DNA from: Pirellulales bacterium
Lineage (GTDB): Bacteria > Planctomycetota > Planctomycetia > Pirellulales > JACPPG01
Length of the DNA stretch: 64,000 nt
Direction: 5' to 3'
Assembly: GCA_036499395.1 (NCBI GenBank)
Contig: DASYDW010000150.1
Coordinates: 1-64,000, forward strand
Within the stretch, counting starts at the first letter, position 1, and each line of letters starts with the position of its first letter. The notes under the pieces are model-generated. The model did no database searches. It was not told the DNA's origin and worked only from the letters and a program-made list of their open reading frames with translations. The translations under genes and the position numbers were made by a program. This document shows, one piece after another, positions 36,174 to 45,689 of this stretch.

Positions 36174-36578
36174 ATGCGTTTAACGCTTGCGCTCGTTGCC
36201 GTATTGCTCGTCGGGGGAATTGCCATGACGTTTGCGCAGAAACCGGCGGTACAGGCTGCCGAGAAGCCGGCGCAGGTTTTGCGCCATATCGTGCTTTACA
36301 AGTTCAAGGACGACGCAAAGTCGGCCGACGTGCAGGAAGTGATTGACACGTTCGCGGCGCTACCGACGAAGATCGACGGCATTGTCGCCTTCGAGCATGG
36401 CAAGAACGTCAGCCCCGAAGGAAAATCCGACGGCCTGACGCACGTCTTCGTGGTCAGCTTCAAGGACGAAAAGGCCCGCGACGCGTATCTGGTGCATCCG
36501 GCGCATCAGGCCTACGTTAACGTGGTTAAGGACCGGCGCGAGAAGGTTGTGGTTTTCGATTATTGGGCCGCACCGTGA
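36174..36578 (+). CDS. Exported Dabb-domain (stress-responsive alpha/beta barrel) protein
   Basis: A 134-residue protein with a signal peptide (LALVAVLLVGGIAMTFAQ, about residues 4-22). The mature part is one Dabb ferredoxin-like domain: LRHIVLYKFKDDAKSADVQE, then FEHGKNVSPEGKSDGLTHVF, then YLVHPAHQAYVNVV. Dabb proteins form dimeric barrels; their roles vary and most are unknown. The ATG at 36174 was chosen because it opens the signal peptide. It ends 68 bases before the phosphoesterase gene in the same direction. Confidence 0.85.
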   Translation: MRLTLALVAVLLVGGIAMTFAQKPAVQAAEKPAQVLRHIVLYKFKDDAKSADVQEVIDTFAALPTKIDGIVAFEHGKNVSPEGKSDGLTHVFVVSFKDEKARDAYLVHPAHQAYVNVVKDRREKVVVFDYWAAP

Positions 36579-36646
36579 TGCGCCGAACCGTCGTATGTCA
36601 TTTATGATCCGCCAATCATCCACGTTCGTCTTTGCGGAACCCTTCG

Positions 36647-38119
36647 ATGCGTGAGCAATCAGCCAACGAACAGCCACCTGTGAAACTGACGCGCCGTCGA
36701 CTATTGGAAGGGGCCGCCGGCATGACCGCCGCGGCACTCGCCGCGTCGCTAATGCCCCCCAACGTGCGCCGCGTGCTGGCCGATCCGCCGAAGATTGGTT
36801 CGCTGCGCGACGTGAAGCACGTGGTGCTGGTGATGCAGGAGAACCGATCGTTCGATCATTACTTCGGCACGATGGCCGGTGTGCGCGGCTTTGCCGATCC
36901 CAAGGCGTTGCTCTTGCCTAATGGTCAGTCGGTCTTCTATCAGCCTGACAAGGAAAGCCCGGGCGGATACCTGGCACCGTTCCGCCTCGACACGCGCAAC
37001 ACCAGTGCGCAGCGCATTCCTTCGACGAGCCACGCCTGGTCTGTTCAGCACGAATCGTGGAACGGTGGGCTGATGGACAATTGGCTCCCCGCGCATCGCA
37101 AAGCCGACGGCGTCGACGGTCCCTTCGTGATGGGTTATCACACGCGCGAAGATATTCCGTTTCAATTTGCACTGGCCGAGGCGTTCACGGTTTGCGACGA
37201 GTACTACTGCTCGGTCTTCGGCCCCACTTGGCCCAACCGTATGTACTGGATGACCGGCACGATTGACGCCGAGGGAAAGCACGGCGGACCCCTGATCGAT
37301 AATTCGCTTCCCAAGTCAGGCAAGGGATTCTTCAACTGGAAGACCTATGCCGAGCGTTTGGAAGAAGCCGGCATCAGTTGGAAGGTCTATCAGCAGAAGG
37401 ACAATTACGGCTGCAATATGCTCGAGACGTTCCAGGCCTTCCAGGATGCGCCTGAGGGATCTTCTCTGCGCAATCGTGGCATGACGATCGGCCCGGCGGA
37501 TCAATTCGAAGAGGATGCGAAGAACGATCGGCTGCCTGCTGTGTCGTGGATCATCCCCACCAGTTACGAGTCCGAGCATCCCGATTACACGCCGGCCGAG
37601 GGGGCGGCTTTCGTCGCGCGGCAGATCAATGCCATCGCGGCCAACCCCGAACTGTGGGCCAAGACCGTCTTCATTCTCAACTATGACGAGAATGACGGGC
37701 TTTTCGATCACGTGGCGCCCCCGGTGCCACCAGCAGGCACGGCGAGCGAGTTCGTAAAGGATCTACCGATCGGCGCCGGGTTCCGTGTGCCGTGTGTCAT
37801 CGTCTCGCCCTGGACCGCCGGCGGCTGGGTTTGCAGCGAGGTTTTCGACCACACTTCGCCGCTACGATTCCTCGAAGTCTTCACGGGCGTTCGCGAACCG
37901 AACATTAGCGATTGGCGGCGCAAGACGTTCGGCGACATGACCTCGGCGTTTCGTTTCGATGCCACGCCCGGCAAGCCGCCCGCACTCCCCAATGCTAGCG
38001 CGGCCTTGGAAGCTGTGCGCATGACGATCGATAAGCTGCCAAAGCCGACGCCGCTGGCCGAGAAAACGCTGCCGACTCAGGAGTCAGGCACGCGCAAGCG
38101 TGTCCCCAAGACCGGTTGA
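36647..38119 (+). CDS. Tat-exported phosphoesterase / phospholipase C family protein
   Basis: A 490-residue protein of the phosphoesterase family (PF04185), which includes phospholipase C and acid phosphatases. A Tat-like signal is seen at about residues 15-36 (LTRRRLLEGAAGMTAAAL). The family N-terminal motif HVVLVMQENRSFDHYFGT and the metal site NYDENDGLFDHVAPP are present. The ATG at 36647 was preferred to a TTG five codons earlier. The substrate could be phospholipid or another phosphate ester. It is convergent with the DUF1501 gene, with only eight bases between their stops. Confidence 0.88.
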   Translation: MREQSANEQPPVKLTRRRLLEGAAGMTAAALAASLMPPNVRRVLADPPKIGSLRDVKHVVLVMQENRSFDHYFGTMAGVRGFADPKALLLPNGQSVFYQPDKESPGGYLAPFRLDTRNTSAQRIPSTSHAWSVQHESWNGGLMDNWLPAHRKADGVDGPFVMGYHTREDIPFQFALAEAFTVCDEYYCSVFGPTWPNRMYWMTGTIDAEGKHGGPLIDNSLPKSGKGFFNWKTYAERLEEAGISWKVYQQKDNYGCNMLETFQAFQDAPEGSSLRNRGMTIGPADQFEEDAKNDRLPAVSWIIPTSYESEHPDYTPAEGAAFVARQINAIAANPELWAKTVFILNYDENDGLFDHVAPPVPPAGTASEFVKDLPIGAGFRVPCVIVSPWTAGGWVCSEVFDHTSPLRFLEVFTGVREPNISDWRRKTFGDMTSAFRFDATPGKPPALPNASAALEAVRMTIDKLPKPTPLAEKTLPTQESGTRKRVPKTG

Positions 38120-38127
38120 GCCGATGC

Positions 38128-39594
38128 TTAAATCTCGGCGCCGTTGAAGACGGGCGTGATCGGCTGTCCGGTATTCAGCCGTAGCGGCCGCCCGAGCTGG
38201 TCGTGAATCTCGGTGTCGAGATCGACCCCCAGGGCGCTATAGACCGTGGCCCCCATGTCGCGCGGGTCGAATGCCTTGGTCAGCGGCAACGACGCCGTCT
38301 TGTCGGACGTGCCGATCGTCCGTCCGCCATGCACGCCGCATCCGGCGAAGACGCTCGTGAAGCATTGCGTCCAGTGATCGCGACCGTCGGGCGAGAACGT
38401 TGGCGAGCCCACGTTACCGCCGATCTTCGGCGTGCGGCCGAATTCACCTGTGAGGATCACCAGCGTTTCGTCCAACATGCCCAGCGATCGCATGTCCTCC
38501 AGCAAAGTGGCGAAAGCGCGATCCAAGGGCGGCAGCAGGTTCTGCTTCAGCCCCTGAAAGTTATTCGAATGCGTGTCCCATTGTCCGGCGTAGCCCATGT
38601 TGGCCTGCACCATCGGAACGCCAGCTTGCAGGACACGCCGCGCCAGCAGCAACGATTGTCCGAAGATGTGCCGGCCATATCGCTCGCGCAACTCGGCCGG
38701 CTCGTCCGCGAATGCAAAGGCCTTGGCCAGCCGTCCCGCGGTCAGTGTGTCGCATGCCGCCTGCTGTTGAGCGTTGAATTGTTTCACCGCCGCATGCGCG
38801 TCGAGCGCCGCGCGCTGGCGATCGATCTCGGCTAGTAGCGTCCGCCGGCTGTCGAACCGCGAAATCGACAGCCCGTCAGGCATGATCAGGCTGTCGTCCC
38901 CCTTGTACTTCGGATCATTCGGATCGCGGCGCAGTTGCCAGGGATCGTGTCCGGCCCCCAGCATCCCGGCGTTCTGTCCGCAGTAGCCCGCACCGGAAAA
39001 ATTCATATACGTCGGCAGCATGACACCGCTGGGCAGTTCGGCGGTACCGGGACGCACGATGTCGAGTCCTGACGCATAGCAGGGCCAATCATGGCGCGAA
39101 GCATACAGACCGGCGCCGGGGGGGAGCTCGTTGTTGCCGGTCAGCATTCCATGCGTGCCGGTCTCATGTGCACCCAGGCCAGGGTTGCAGTGCATCGTGC
39201 GCACCACGGCCAGCTTGCTAGCGTGCCGAGCCACCAGCGGCAGATGCTCGCAAAACTGAATGCCCGGAACGTCGGTCGCAATGGGCGAGAACGGACCGCG
39301 CACCTCGTCCGGCGCATCCGGTTTCAGATCGAATGTGTCGAGATGGCTCGGGCCGCCAGTCAGAAAGATCAGCAGCACGTTTTTAGCGCGCGGTACACCA
39401 GGCCGTCCCACAGTGATTGCTGTTTGCCCGGCCACGCTCGATTTCTCGGCCGAACGTGCCTGCGCCGCCAACAGCGGGGCGAGCGCCACGGACAGCATGC
39501 TCGAGCAGCCGACTTGCAGGATTTCGCGGCGCGAACGAAGCAGCCCGCCTGCCGATGCGTAACCTCGTTCGCGTTCTTCACCGGCGGCCATCAT
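38128..39594 (-). CDS. DUF1501 protein, Tat-exported
   Basis: A 488-residue member of the DUF1501 family, related to the alkaline phosphatase/sulfatase fold and very common in planctomycetes. A Tat-like signal (RSRREILQVGCSSML) stands at about residues 20-45. Family motifs are LLIFLTGGPSHLDTFDLKP, then GAHETGTHGMLTGN, then QWDTHSNNF and ILTGEFGRTPK. The function of the family is not established; members often pair with PSD1-type cytochrome proteins, but this copy is alone. Two ATG codons stand in tandem at the start. Confidence 0.92.
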   Translation of the reverse strand: MMAAGEERERGYASAGGLLRSRREILQVGCSSMLSVALAPLLAAQARSAEKSSVAGQTAITVGRPGVPRAKNVLLIFLTGGPSHLDTFDLKPDAPDEVRGPFSPIATDVPGIQFCEHLPLVARHASKLAVVRTMHCNPGLGAHETGTHGMLTGNNELPPGAGLYASRHDWPCYASGLDIVRPGTAELPSGVMLPTYMNFSGAGYCGQNAGMLGAGHDPWQLRRDPNDPKYKGDDSLIMPDGLSISRFDSRRTLLAEIDRQRAALDAHAAVKQFNAQQQAACDTLTAGRLAKAFAFADEPAELRERYGRHIFGQSLLLARRVLQAGVPMVQANMGYAGQWDTHSNNFQGLKQNLLPPLDRAFATLLEDMRSLGMLDETLVILTGEFGRTPKIGGNVGSPTFSPDGRDHWTQCFTSVFAGCGVHGGRTIGTSDKTASLPLTKAFDPRDMGATVYSALGVDLDTEIHDQLGRPLRLNTGQPITPVFNGAEI

Positions 39595-39671
39595 GCAACG
39601 TCCACAAGCGAGAAATTTTACGCCCTGCGGATACTCGACGCTCTACACGCGGTGCCCCGCGCTTCGCCACA

Positions 39672-40928
39672 TCACGGCGCCTTCACATCATAGCACCACA
39701 GGCAATCCAAATCTCGCAGGTACAACCGGCCGTTGGCCACGACCGGATAAGCCCAGGCCAGGGCCCGGCCATGCTCGGGCTGATTGGGAAGCGTGAAACG
39801 CCCTTTTTCTCGATAGGCTTCGGCCGAGGGCTCGACCAGCACCACGACGTCGTCCTTCTCATTGTGTACGTACAGCCGGCCGTCGGCGTAGCAAACCGAC
39901 CCCGGGCCGACGCCGCGTTCTTGCCAGCGCCCTTCGCCCGTTGCGAAATCGGCGCAGACCAACCCCTGCCCAGTGGTGCCGTAGAGAAATCCGTCCAGCT
40001 CGACGGCGCCGCCGATGCTGGTCGGCAGCTTCTGCTCGAAATAAACCTGCTCGGCAACGACGTCGGCCCCCTCGTTCTTGATTTTCACCAGCCCGCCACC
40101 GCTGCGCCCGGCCGAGCTGTAGATCAAATCTCCCACCGCGATCGGCGTGGGAATATTCGCCGGGCTTCCTTCGGCCGTCTTCGTATAGCGCCACAGGAAC
40201 TTGCCCGTCGCCGCGTCGACGCCGACCAAACCCTTCTGCAAAAACTGCACGTACTGCTTCACGCCGGCGGCGTTCACCACGATCGCCGATGCATAGGCCG
40301 CCTGGTCCCCCTCGGGCAAAGCGGTCTTCCAAATGCCGTTGCCGGTTTGCCTGTCGAGCGCGACGATCGTTGCGTCCGCGCCGCCGGGCGTGCAAACGAC
40401 GACACCGCTGTCGACCAGCGGAGATTCAGCATACGCCCAGTTGCCGGGCTGACCGCCAAAATCGGTGCGCAGATTCTTCTGCCAACGGACTTTTCCGTCA
40501 GCCGTGTCGAGGCACGTTAGATCACCGTCCGAGCCGAGCGCGAAAATCAACTTGCCGTCGACGGTGGGCGTCGAACGCGAACCCGGATATTGCGGTCCCT
40601 TGTTTGCGCCGACATTGCCAATGCGTGTGCGCCACAGTTCCTTGCCGTCGGCGACGCTCAGAGCCTGAACGTATTCGTCGTCCGTGCCTTTGTTGCTGAT
40701 TAAGTAGAGCCACTCGCCGACGACGGCGGGGGTCGAGTAACCATTGCCGATATCGCTCGCTTGCCACAGCAGCTTCGGCCCGTCGGCCGGCCACTCTTGC
40801 AGCAAACCCTTTTCGGCCGAAATGCCGTTGCGATCAGGCCCACGCCATTGCGCCCAATCCGCGGCCCGCAACGAATTACCAAGCAGGACAATGCCAAGAA
40901 TGGCAAGCAAGCAATGACGCGCGTGCAT
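39672..40928 (-). CDS. Exported PQQ-like beta-propeller protein
   Basis: A 418-residue protein with a signal peptide cleaved after LRA, about residue 20. The mature protein starts WAQWRGPDRNGIS, a hallmark of planctomycete PQQ-like repeat proteins. Propeller blades are seen as repeated units (TPAVVGEWLYLISNKG; GKVRWQKNL; TGKFLWRYTKT; GLVCADFATGEGRW). Such proteins resemble BamB or quinoprotein dehydrogenases, but no catalytic residues are evident, so binding or scaffolding is likely. The ATG at 40928 opens the signal peptide. It lies 77 bases from the DUF1501 gene in the same direction. Confidence 0.88.
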   Translation of the reverse strand: MHARHCLLAILGIVLLGNSLRAADWAQWRGPDRNGISAEKGLLQEWPADGPKLLWQASDIGNGYSTPAVVGEWLYLISNKGTDDEYVQALSVADGKELWRTRIGNVGANKGPQYPGSRSTPTVDGKLIFALGSDGDLTCLDTADGKVRWQKNLRTDFGGQPGNWAYAESPLVDSGVVVCTPGGADATIVALDRQTGNGIWKTALPEGDQAAYASAIVVNAAGVKQYVQFLQKGLVGVDAATGKFLWRYTKTAEGSPANIPTPIAVGDLIYSSAGRSGGGLVKIKNEGADVVAEQVYFEQKLPTSIGGAVELDGFLYGTTGQGLVCADFATGEGRWQERGVGPGSVCYADGRLYVHNEKDDVVVLVEPSAEAYREKGRFTLPNQPEHGRALAWAYPVVANGRLYLRDLDCLWCYDVKAP

Positions 40929-41013
40929 GGGACACCCTCCTATGGTGAACAAGCAATAGCGATTAGGGGCAAGCAGCAATGATCAAAGATTGGCTTAAGC
41001 GTCGCGTTCCAAA

Positions 41014-41044
41014 CCCCTCTACCTATGGGAGAAAGCAGGGTGAG
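41014..41044 (+). repeat. REP-like hairpin repeat, copy D (diverged)
   Basis: Begins CCCCTCTACCTATGGGAGAA and ends AGCAGGGTGAG. It lies between the PQQ propeller and amidohydrolase genes. Confidence 0.6.
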
Positions 41045-41165
41045 CGGCAATCACGACAGACGCAACCACATCGTAGTCGTCCGCATTCTACACCCACGCG
41101 CCCCGAAAACACTGCGCGAACTTTCAGAAGCCGGCGCAACAGCTTGGTACGCATGCACTGCGGCT

Positions 41166-42536
41166 TTAAGATCCAGCGGCCGGCGCTGGCGGCGTTTTGC
41201 GCGAACCGGCGCTCAGCTCATCCTTGATCACCGCGCCCCCCTTCATCACAAAGCCAATCTTTTCCAGCGTGCGCATCTCGGTCAGCGGATCTCCGTCGAC
41301 GGCGATCAAGTCGGCATAAAAACCGGACGCCACTCGTCCGATGTCCTTCGGGCGGCCGATCAATTCTGCCGCGTCCGAAGTCGCCGCGCGAATCGCCTGC
41401 GCCGGCGTCAGCCCGTACTTGACCATGTAAAAGAATTGCTTGCCGTTATCGCCGTGCGGGTACACCCCGGCGTCGGTGCCGAAAGCCACTTTCACCCCCG
41501 CCTTGACGCAGCGGGCGAAATTATCGCGCTGCTTCTGACCAAGCGCCTTCTCCTTGTCGATCGACTCCTGCGACAGCTTGAATTCGACCGCTTTGCCCAG
41601 CAGGTAATCGTCGTTGTAGATATCCGCCACCAGCCAGGTACCGTGCTTCAGCATCAATTGAATTCCTTCGTCATCGATCAGGCTGCCATGCTCGATCGAA
41701 TCGACGCCGGCCACCACAGCGTTTTTGATTCCCTGCGCGCCGTGGGCGTGCGCCGCGATTTTGCGCCCGGCGGCATGCGCTTCTTCCACCGCAGCCTGCA
41801 GCTCTTGCACGGTAAATTGCGGGGCGCCCGGCGCGTCGCCGCGCGACATAACTCCGCCCGACGCGTGGACCTTGATCACGTCGACGCCATGTTTGATCTG
41901 TGCGCGAGTAACTTGCCTGACCTGGTCCGGGCCATCAGCGATCTTGAAATCACGTTCCGCGGGGAACATCGACACATGTACCTGCGGAGCATAGCGGTTC
42001 AAATCGCCGTGCCCGCCGGTCATCGAAATGCCAGGCCCGCTGGCCACGACGCGGGGGCCGACGATAAATCCTTCGTTAATGGCGTCTCGTAGGTCCACAG
42101 CCAGAAAAGGGCGCGAACCGACATCCCGCACGGTCGTGAATCCCGCCTCGAGCGTCGTGCGGGCGTTTTTCACCGCGGCAAAGGCGCTATGGTTCGGAGT
42201 GTCCTTGAACTTGTAAACCTCGTCGAACCGGTCGGCCCGCCCCCCCAGGTGCGTGTGGCAGTCGATCAAGCCAGGCAGAACCGTATTAGCGCTCAGGTCG
42301 AGGACGGTCGCCCCCTGAGGAATCGAGGCCGTCGCCTGCGGCTCGACGGCCTTGATGCGATCCCCCTCGACCGTGATGACGACGTCGCGCTGGTATTTGT
42401 CGCCGGTCCCGTCGAACAGCCGGCCGGCCTTGATGTACACCACTGGCGGCGCGTCCGCGGCTGCTGCTGGCAGAACGGCGACGAAGTGGGCGGCCAAAAT
42501 CGCCGTCCAGAGGGCGGGCTTTCCTAAGCGATTCAC
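41166..42536 (-). CDS. Exported amidohydrolase, imidazolonepropionase/prolidase-like
   Basis: A 456-residue metal-dependent hydrolase. A signal peptide (LWTAILAAHFVAVLPAAAA) covers about residues 8-27. Metal ligands appear as HxH in LPGLIDCHTHLG, a bridging Lys in IKVHASGGVMS, His in AAHAHGAQG and EHGSLID, and Asp in GTDAGVYPHGDN. This set is typical of the Xaa-Pro or Xaa-Lys dipeptidase group. The GTG at 42536 was chosen because it opens the signal peptide and has GGAG upstream; an ATG 38 codons earlier has no such support. It is divergent from the NeuD-like gene. Confidence 0.85.
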   Translation of the reverse strand: MNRLGKPALWTAILAAHFVAVLPAAAADAPPVVYIKAGRLFDGTGDKYQRDVVITVEGDRIKAVEPQATASIPQGATVLDLSANTVLPGLIDCHTHLGGRADRFDEVYKFKDTPNHSAFAAVKNARTTLEAGFTTVRDVGSRPFLAVDLRDAINEGFIVGPRVVASGPGISMTGGHGDLNRYAPQVHVSMFPAERDFKIADGPDQVRQVTRAQIKHGVDVIKVHASGGVMSRGDAPGAPQFTVQELQAAVEEAHAAGRKIAAHAHGAQGIKNAVVAGVDSIEHGSLIDDEGIQLMLKHGTWLVADIYNDDYLLGKAVEFKLSQESIDKEKALGQKQRDNFARCVKAGVKVAFGTDAGVYPHGDNGKQFFYMVKYGLTPAQAIRAATSDAAELIGRPKDIGRVASGFYADLIAVDGDPLTEMRTLEKIGFVMKGGAVIKDELSAGSRKTPPAPAAGS

Positions 42537-42847
42537 GCAGGTAACTCCGGCAAGAGAACGGGGGAGTTGCCGCTGCCGACCAACCCAGCCGCGGCAACAG
42601 GGCTCTGTCGCCATTATAGCCCTGGCACACCCCATCTCACGTGCGGCCAAGGGGCCGAACCCCTGCCACAGAGTTAGTTCGGGCGCTATTTACGAGTAAT
42701 TGACTGGGGAAATGTGCCGATTGGCATATAGCTCCCGATTTTGCCCAGGCCTAGGGTTATGAAAGAGGGTGGGCCAGACCCTCTCACATCAAAGCTTTCG
42801 CAAAATCTGCGGCCGGCGGACCGCCAAGAAACGAAGCCGAGGGGCTA
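42537..42847. other. Divergent promoter gap
   Basis: About 310 bases between the divergent amidohydrolase and NeuD-like genes. It should carry both promoters, but no clear pair of boxes or ordered repeat was seen. Confidence 0.35.
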
Positions 42848-43528
42848 ATGGTGTCGGAGACCGCGATGCGCCAAATCGTCTTGATCGGCGGCGGAGATCA
42901 CGCTTCCGAGATTATTGGCGCCGCCCGCCTATCGGGCATGTCGGTCACCGGCATCTACGACGACGATAGCAACCTCTGGGGACAATCGATCTGCGATGTC
43001 CTGGTCAAAGGGCCTGTCGATCAGGCGGTTCACACCGGTTTGCCCGCCGTTCTCTCCAGTGCCGATCCCGTCCACCGCCGCGAACTGGCCGAGCATCTCA
43101 AGCTGAGCTGGGTCACCGTGATTCATCCCAAGGCCGTGGTCGAGCGATACGCGCACCTGGAACTGGGCTGCGTCGTCCTGGACGGGGCCGTGGTTCAGCC
43201 GGGCGTGCGGATGGGTGCCCATGTCGTTGTCGGCGCCAAATCGACCGTCGCGCACGATTGTATTCTCGGCGATTACGTACACATGCAACCCGGCGTGCAA
43301 TTGGCCGGCTACGTCGAGGTCGGAGAGGGAGCATCGCTGGGCGGTGGCGCGGTCGTGATCCCCAAAGTCAGGATTGGTCGTTGGAGCACGATCAGCGTCG
43401 CTTCGGTCTTAATTCACGACGTGTCCGATTTCACCAGTGTTGCGGGCGTTCCCGCCAAAGAGATCACCGTTCCCACCGCGATTCTCTCCGAACCGCGGCT
43501 GGATTACGGGCGGATGCAAACGGGATAG
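42848..43528 (+). CDS. NeuD/PglD-like sugar O- or N-acyltransferase
   Basis: A 226-residue left-handed beta-helix acyltransferase. An N-terminal Rossmann part (IVLIGGGDHASEIIGAARLS) binds the sugar nucleotide, and hexapeptide repeats follow from about residue 105 (LGCVVLDGAVVQPGVRMGAH, then VVVGAKSTVAHDCILGDYVH). This layout matches NeuD (sialic acid acetylation) and PglD (UDP-sugar acetylation). The ATG has GAGGGG upstream. No nucleotide-sugar genes lie next to it, so the substrate is open, but a role in surface glycan synthesis is likely. Confidence 0.88.
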   Translation: MVSETAMRQIVLIGGGDHASEIIGAARLSGMSVTGIYDDDSNLWGQSICDVLVKGPVDQAVHTGLPAVLSSADPVHRRELAEHLKLSWVTVIHPKAVVERYAHLELGCVVLDGAVVQPGVRMGAHVVVGAKSTVAHDCILGDYVHMQPGVQLAGYVEVGEGASLGGGAVVIPKVRIGRWSTISVASVLIHDVSDFTSVAGVPAKEITVPTAILSEPRLDYGRMQTG

Positions 43529-44115
43529 ATGCTCTCCGTCCCGTGAGCTTGGGGTGCAGCGTGCCTCGCTGGCCAGTCTCTGGCCAATATTGTTCTGGTC
43601 TTCATAACCCGTCAGTATTTCGCTGCCCCCTTGCGCGCAGAGAGCCCTCCGACCTCGCGCCGTAAGATGCCTGCTTGACGATGCCAACTTGCGCTAGATA
43701 GTGCGGCAAAGATTACCGCCCGCGCAAGAAGACTTCGAGTAACACCGATTGTGCGCGATAGGCCATTCACGTACGAGAAGCTCTCGGCGCAATAAACCCT
43801 GTGCGCATAAAGAAAGCCGCCAGGGGAGTTCGGGCACCCCAGGCGGCTTCCGACGTTGGTTTCCCGGAAGAAACCTCGGCTGAGGTGTAATCTACTCAAG
43901 TTCGCCGCGCCGCAAATATGCCATGCGGCAGTCGACAAGCGCACAGTGTGAACGCCGCATCTATCCTTTGCGCGAAACCGCGCGAGAATACTGGCGAGTG
44001 TCCGCTACTCAGGGGCTTATAAGACGCTGTTTCACTCGATTCGCGAAGCACTCAACCCGCGTAAGCCGACGCACAAACCCCAGCTCTGCAGCATGCATGT
44101 TACACGTCGAGCGGC
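43529..44115. other. Long non-coding gap
   Basis: Nearly 590 bases between two convergent genes. It contains the strong hairpin at 43814-43849 and a second small dyad (GGTTTC/GAAACC type) beside it on the minus strand. No credible gene was seen. A small RNA is possible. Confidence 0.35.
43805..43849 (-). terminator. Strong hairpin, probable leftward terminator
   Basis: AAGCCGCC (43814-43821) pairs with GGCGGCTT (43842-43849), with a second GGGG/CCCC stem inside across one mismatch. On the minus strand the stem is followed by TTTCTTTA. It could terminate the leftward operon ending at 44116, about 270 bases away, or end a separate small RNA. Confidence 0.5.
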
Positions 44116-45597
44116 CTACGCCAGCAGCGCATTAACGACATTGCCATGCACGTCCGTCAGGCGGAAATCGCGTCCTTGAAAGCGGTACGTCAGACGCGTG
44201 TGGTCGATTCCCAGGCAGTGCAGCACGGTGGCGTTGAAGTCGTGGATGTGAACCGGATCGCGCGTGATGTTGTAACAGTGGTCGTCCGTCTCGCCGAGCG
44301 TGACGCCCCCTTTGATCCCGCCGCCGGCCATCCACAGGCTGAAGCAGCGCCCATGATGGTCGCGCCCATAATCATCCTTGGTCAGCGCACCCTGGCTGTA
44401 GACGGTCCGCCCGAACTCGCCTCCCCAGATCACAAGCGTATCGTCCAAGAGCCCCCGGGCGTGCAAATCCTTCACTAGTGCCGCGCTCGCCTGGTCGACG
44501 TCCTTGCATTGCCCGCGAATCTGTTTCGGCAGGCTGCTGTGCTGGTCCCAGCCGCGGTGCATCAACTGCACGAAGCGCACACCACGCTCGACCATCCGCC
44601 GCGCCAGCAGACAGTTCCGCGCAAAGCCGCCGTCGGTGCCTGTTTCGTCGACGCCGTACATGTCGACGATATGCCTTGGCTCGTCGCTGAAGTCCGTCAG
44701 CTCCGGCACGCTCGACTGCATGCGGAAGGCCATCTCGTACTGCGCGATACGGGTGTTGATCTCGGGATCGCCAAACGATTGCGCCGCCATCTTGTTTAGC
44801 TCGCCCACGCCGTCCAGCATTCTGCGCCGCGTCGCGGCGTCGACCCCCGGCGGGTTCGACAGGTACAGCACCGGATCGTCACCCGAGCGGAAACGCACCC
44901 CTTGATGCAGGCTGGGAATAAACCCACTTCCCCACAGCCGCGAAAACAGTGGCTGATCCGTCTTGTTGCCGCTCCCTTGCGAGATCATCACCACGAAGCC
45001 GGGCAGGTTCTGATTCTCGCTCCCCAGGCCGTAGCTGAGCCACGAGCCCAGGCTGGGCCGGCCCGGCTGCTGCGCGCCGGTTTGAATGTACGTCGTGGCC
45101 GGGTCGTGATTGATCGCCTCGGTATTCAGCGAATTGATGACCGCGATATGGTCCACGATCTGAGCCGTGTGCGGCAACAGCTCGCTGATCCAGGTTCCGG
45201 CTTTGCCGTGCTGCGCGAACTTGAACATCGGGGCTACGCACGGAAACGACTTCTGCCCCGAGGTCATGCCCGTGATCCGTTGCCCCTGCCGCACGCTGTC
45301 AGGTAATTCTTGCCCGTGATAATCGCGCAGCTTCGGCCGGTAGTTGAGCAGGTCGATCGACGACGGTCCCCCCGACATGAACAGGAAAATCACCCGCTTC
45401 GCCTTCGGCGCGAAATGCAATGGCGAAAGCGCGCCATGCGTCGCCAGGCCGGGCGAGCTGGCCGCCGTCGTGGCGGCAAATAGCTCGGGATTCAATAGCG
45501 ACGCGAGTGCCGCCGTGCCGATCCCCGTGGCCGTGCGTCCGAAAAAATGTCGCCGAGTCAGTAAGCGTTCGTGTGCTTGACGAGATTCGTTGTTCAT
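44116..45597 (-). CDS. DUF1501 protein paired with the PSD1 cytochrome
   Basis: A 493-residue DUF1501 protein with a Tat-type signal ([20 protein letters not shown], about residues 12-31). Family motifs are [20 protein letters not shown], then [19 protein letters not shown], then GWDQHSSLP and [12 protein letters not shown]. The ATG at 45597 opens the Tat signal. It is the last gene of a leftward operon with a redoxin and a PSD1-type protein; PSD1/DUF1501 pairs are a standard planctomycete module proposed to act in breakdown of complex polymers outside the cytoplasm. The exact reaction is unknown. Confidence 0.92.
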   Translation of the reverse strand: MNNESRQAHERLLTRRHFFGRTATGIGTAALASLLNPELFAATTAASSPGLATHGALSPLHFAPKAKRVIFLFMSGGPSSIDLLNYRPKLRDYHGQELPDSVRQGQRITGMTSGQKSFPCVAPMFKFAQHGKAGTWISELLPHTAQIVDHIAVINSLNTEAINHDPATTYIQTGAQQPGRPSLGSWLSYGLGSENQNLPGFVVMISQGSGNKTDQPLFSRLWGSGFIPSLHQGVRFRSGDDPVLYLSNPPGVDAATRRRMLDGVGELNKMAAQSFGDPEINTRIAQYEMAFRMQSSVPELTDFSDEPRHIVDMYGVDETGTDGGFARNCLLARRMVERGVRFVQLMHRGWDQHSSLPKQIRGQCKDVDQASAALVKDLHARGLLDDTLVIWGGEFGRTVYSQGALTKDDYGRDHHGRCFSLWMAGGGIKGGVTLGETDDHCYNITRDPVHIHDFNATVLHCLGIDHTRLTYRFQGRDFRLTDVHGNVVNALLA

Positions 45598-45689
45598 GTT
45601 CGTTGTCCTCTCATGTCGAGAGGAAGCTGCCAAGAGTTGTTCGTTCACGCGTCAGTGAACGTCGTTCAATTTTAATCGTTAACGCCGCA

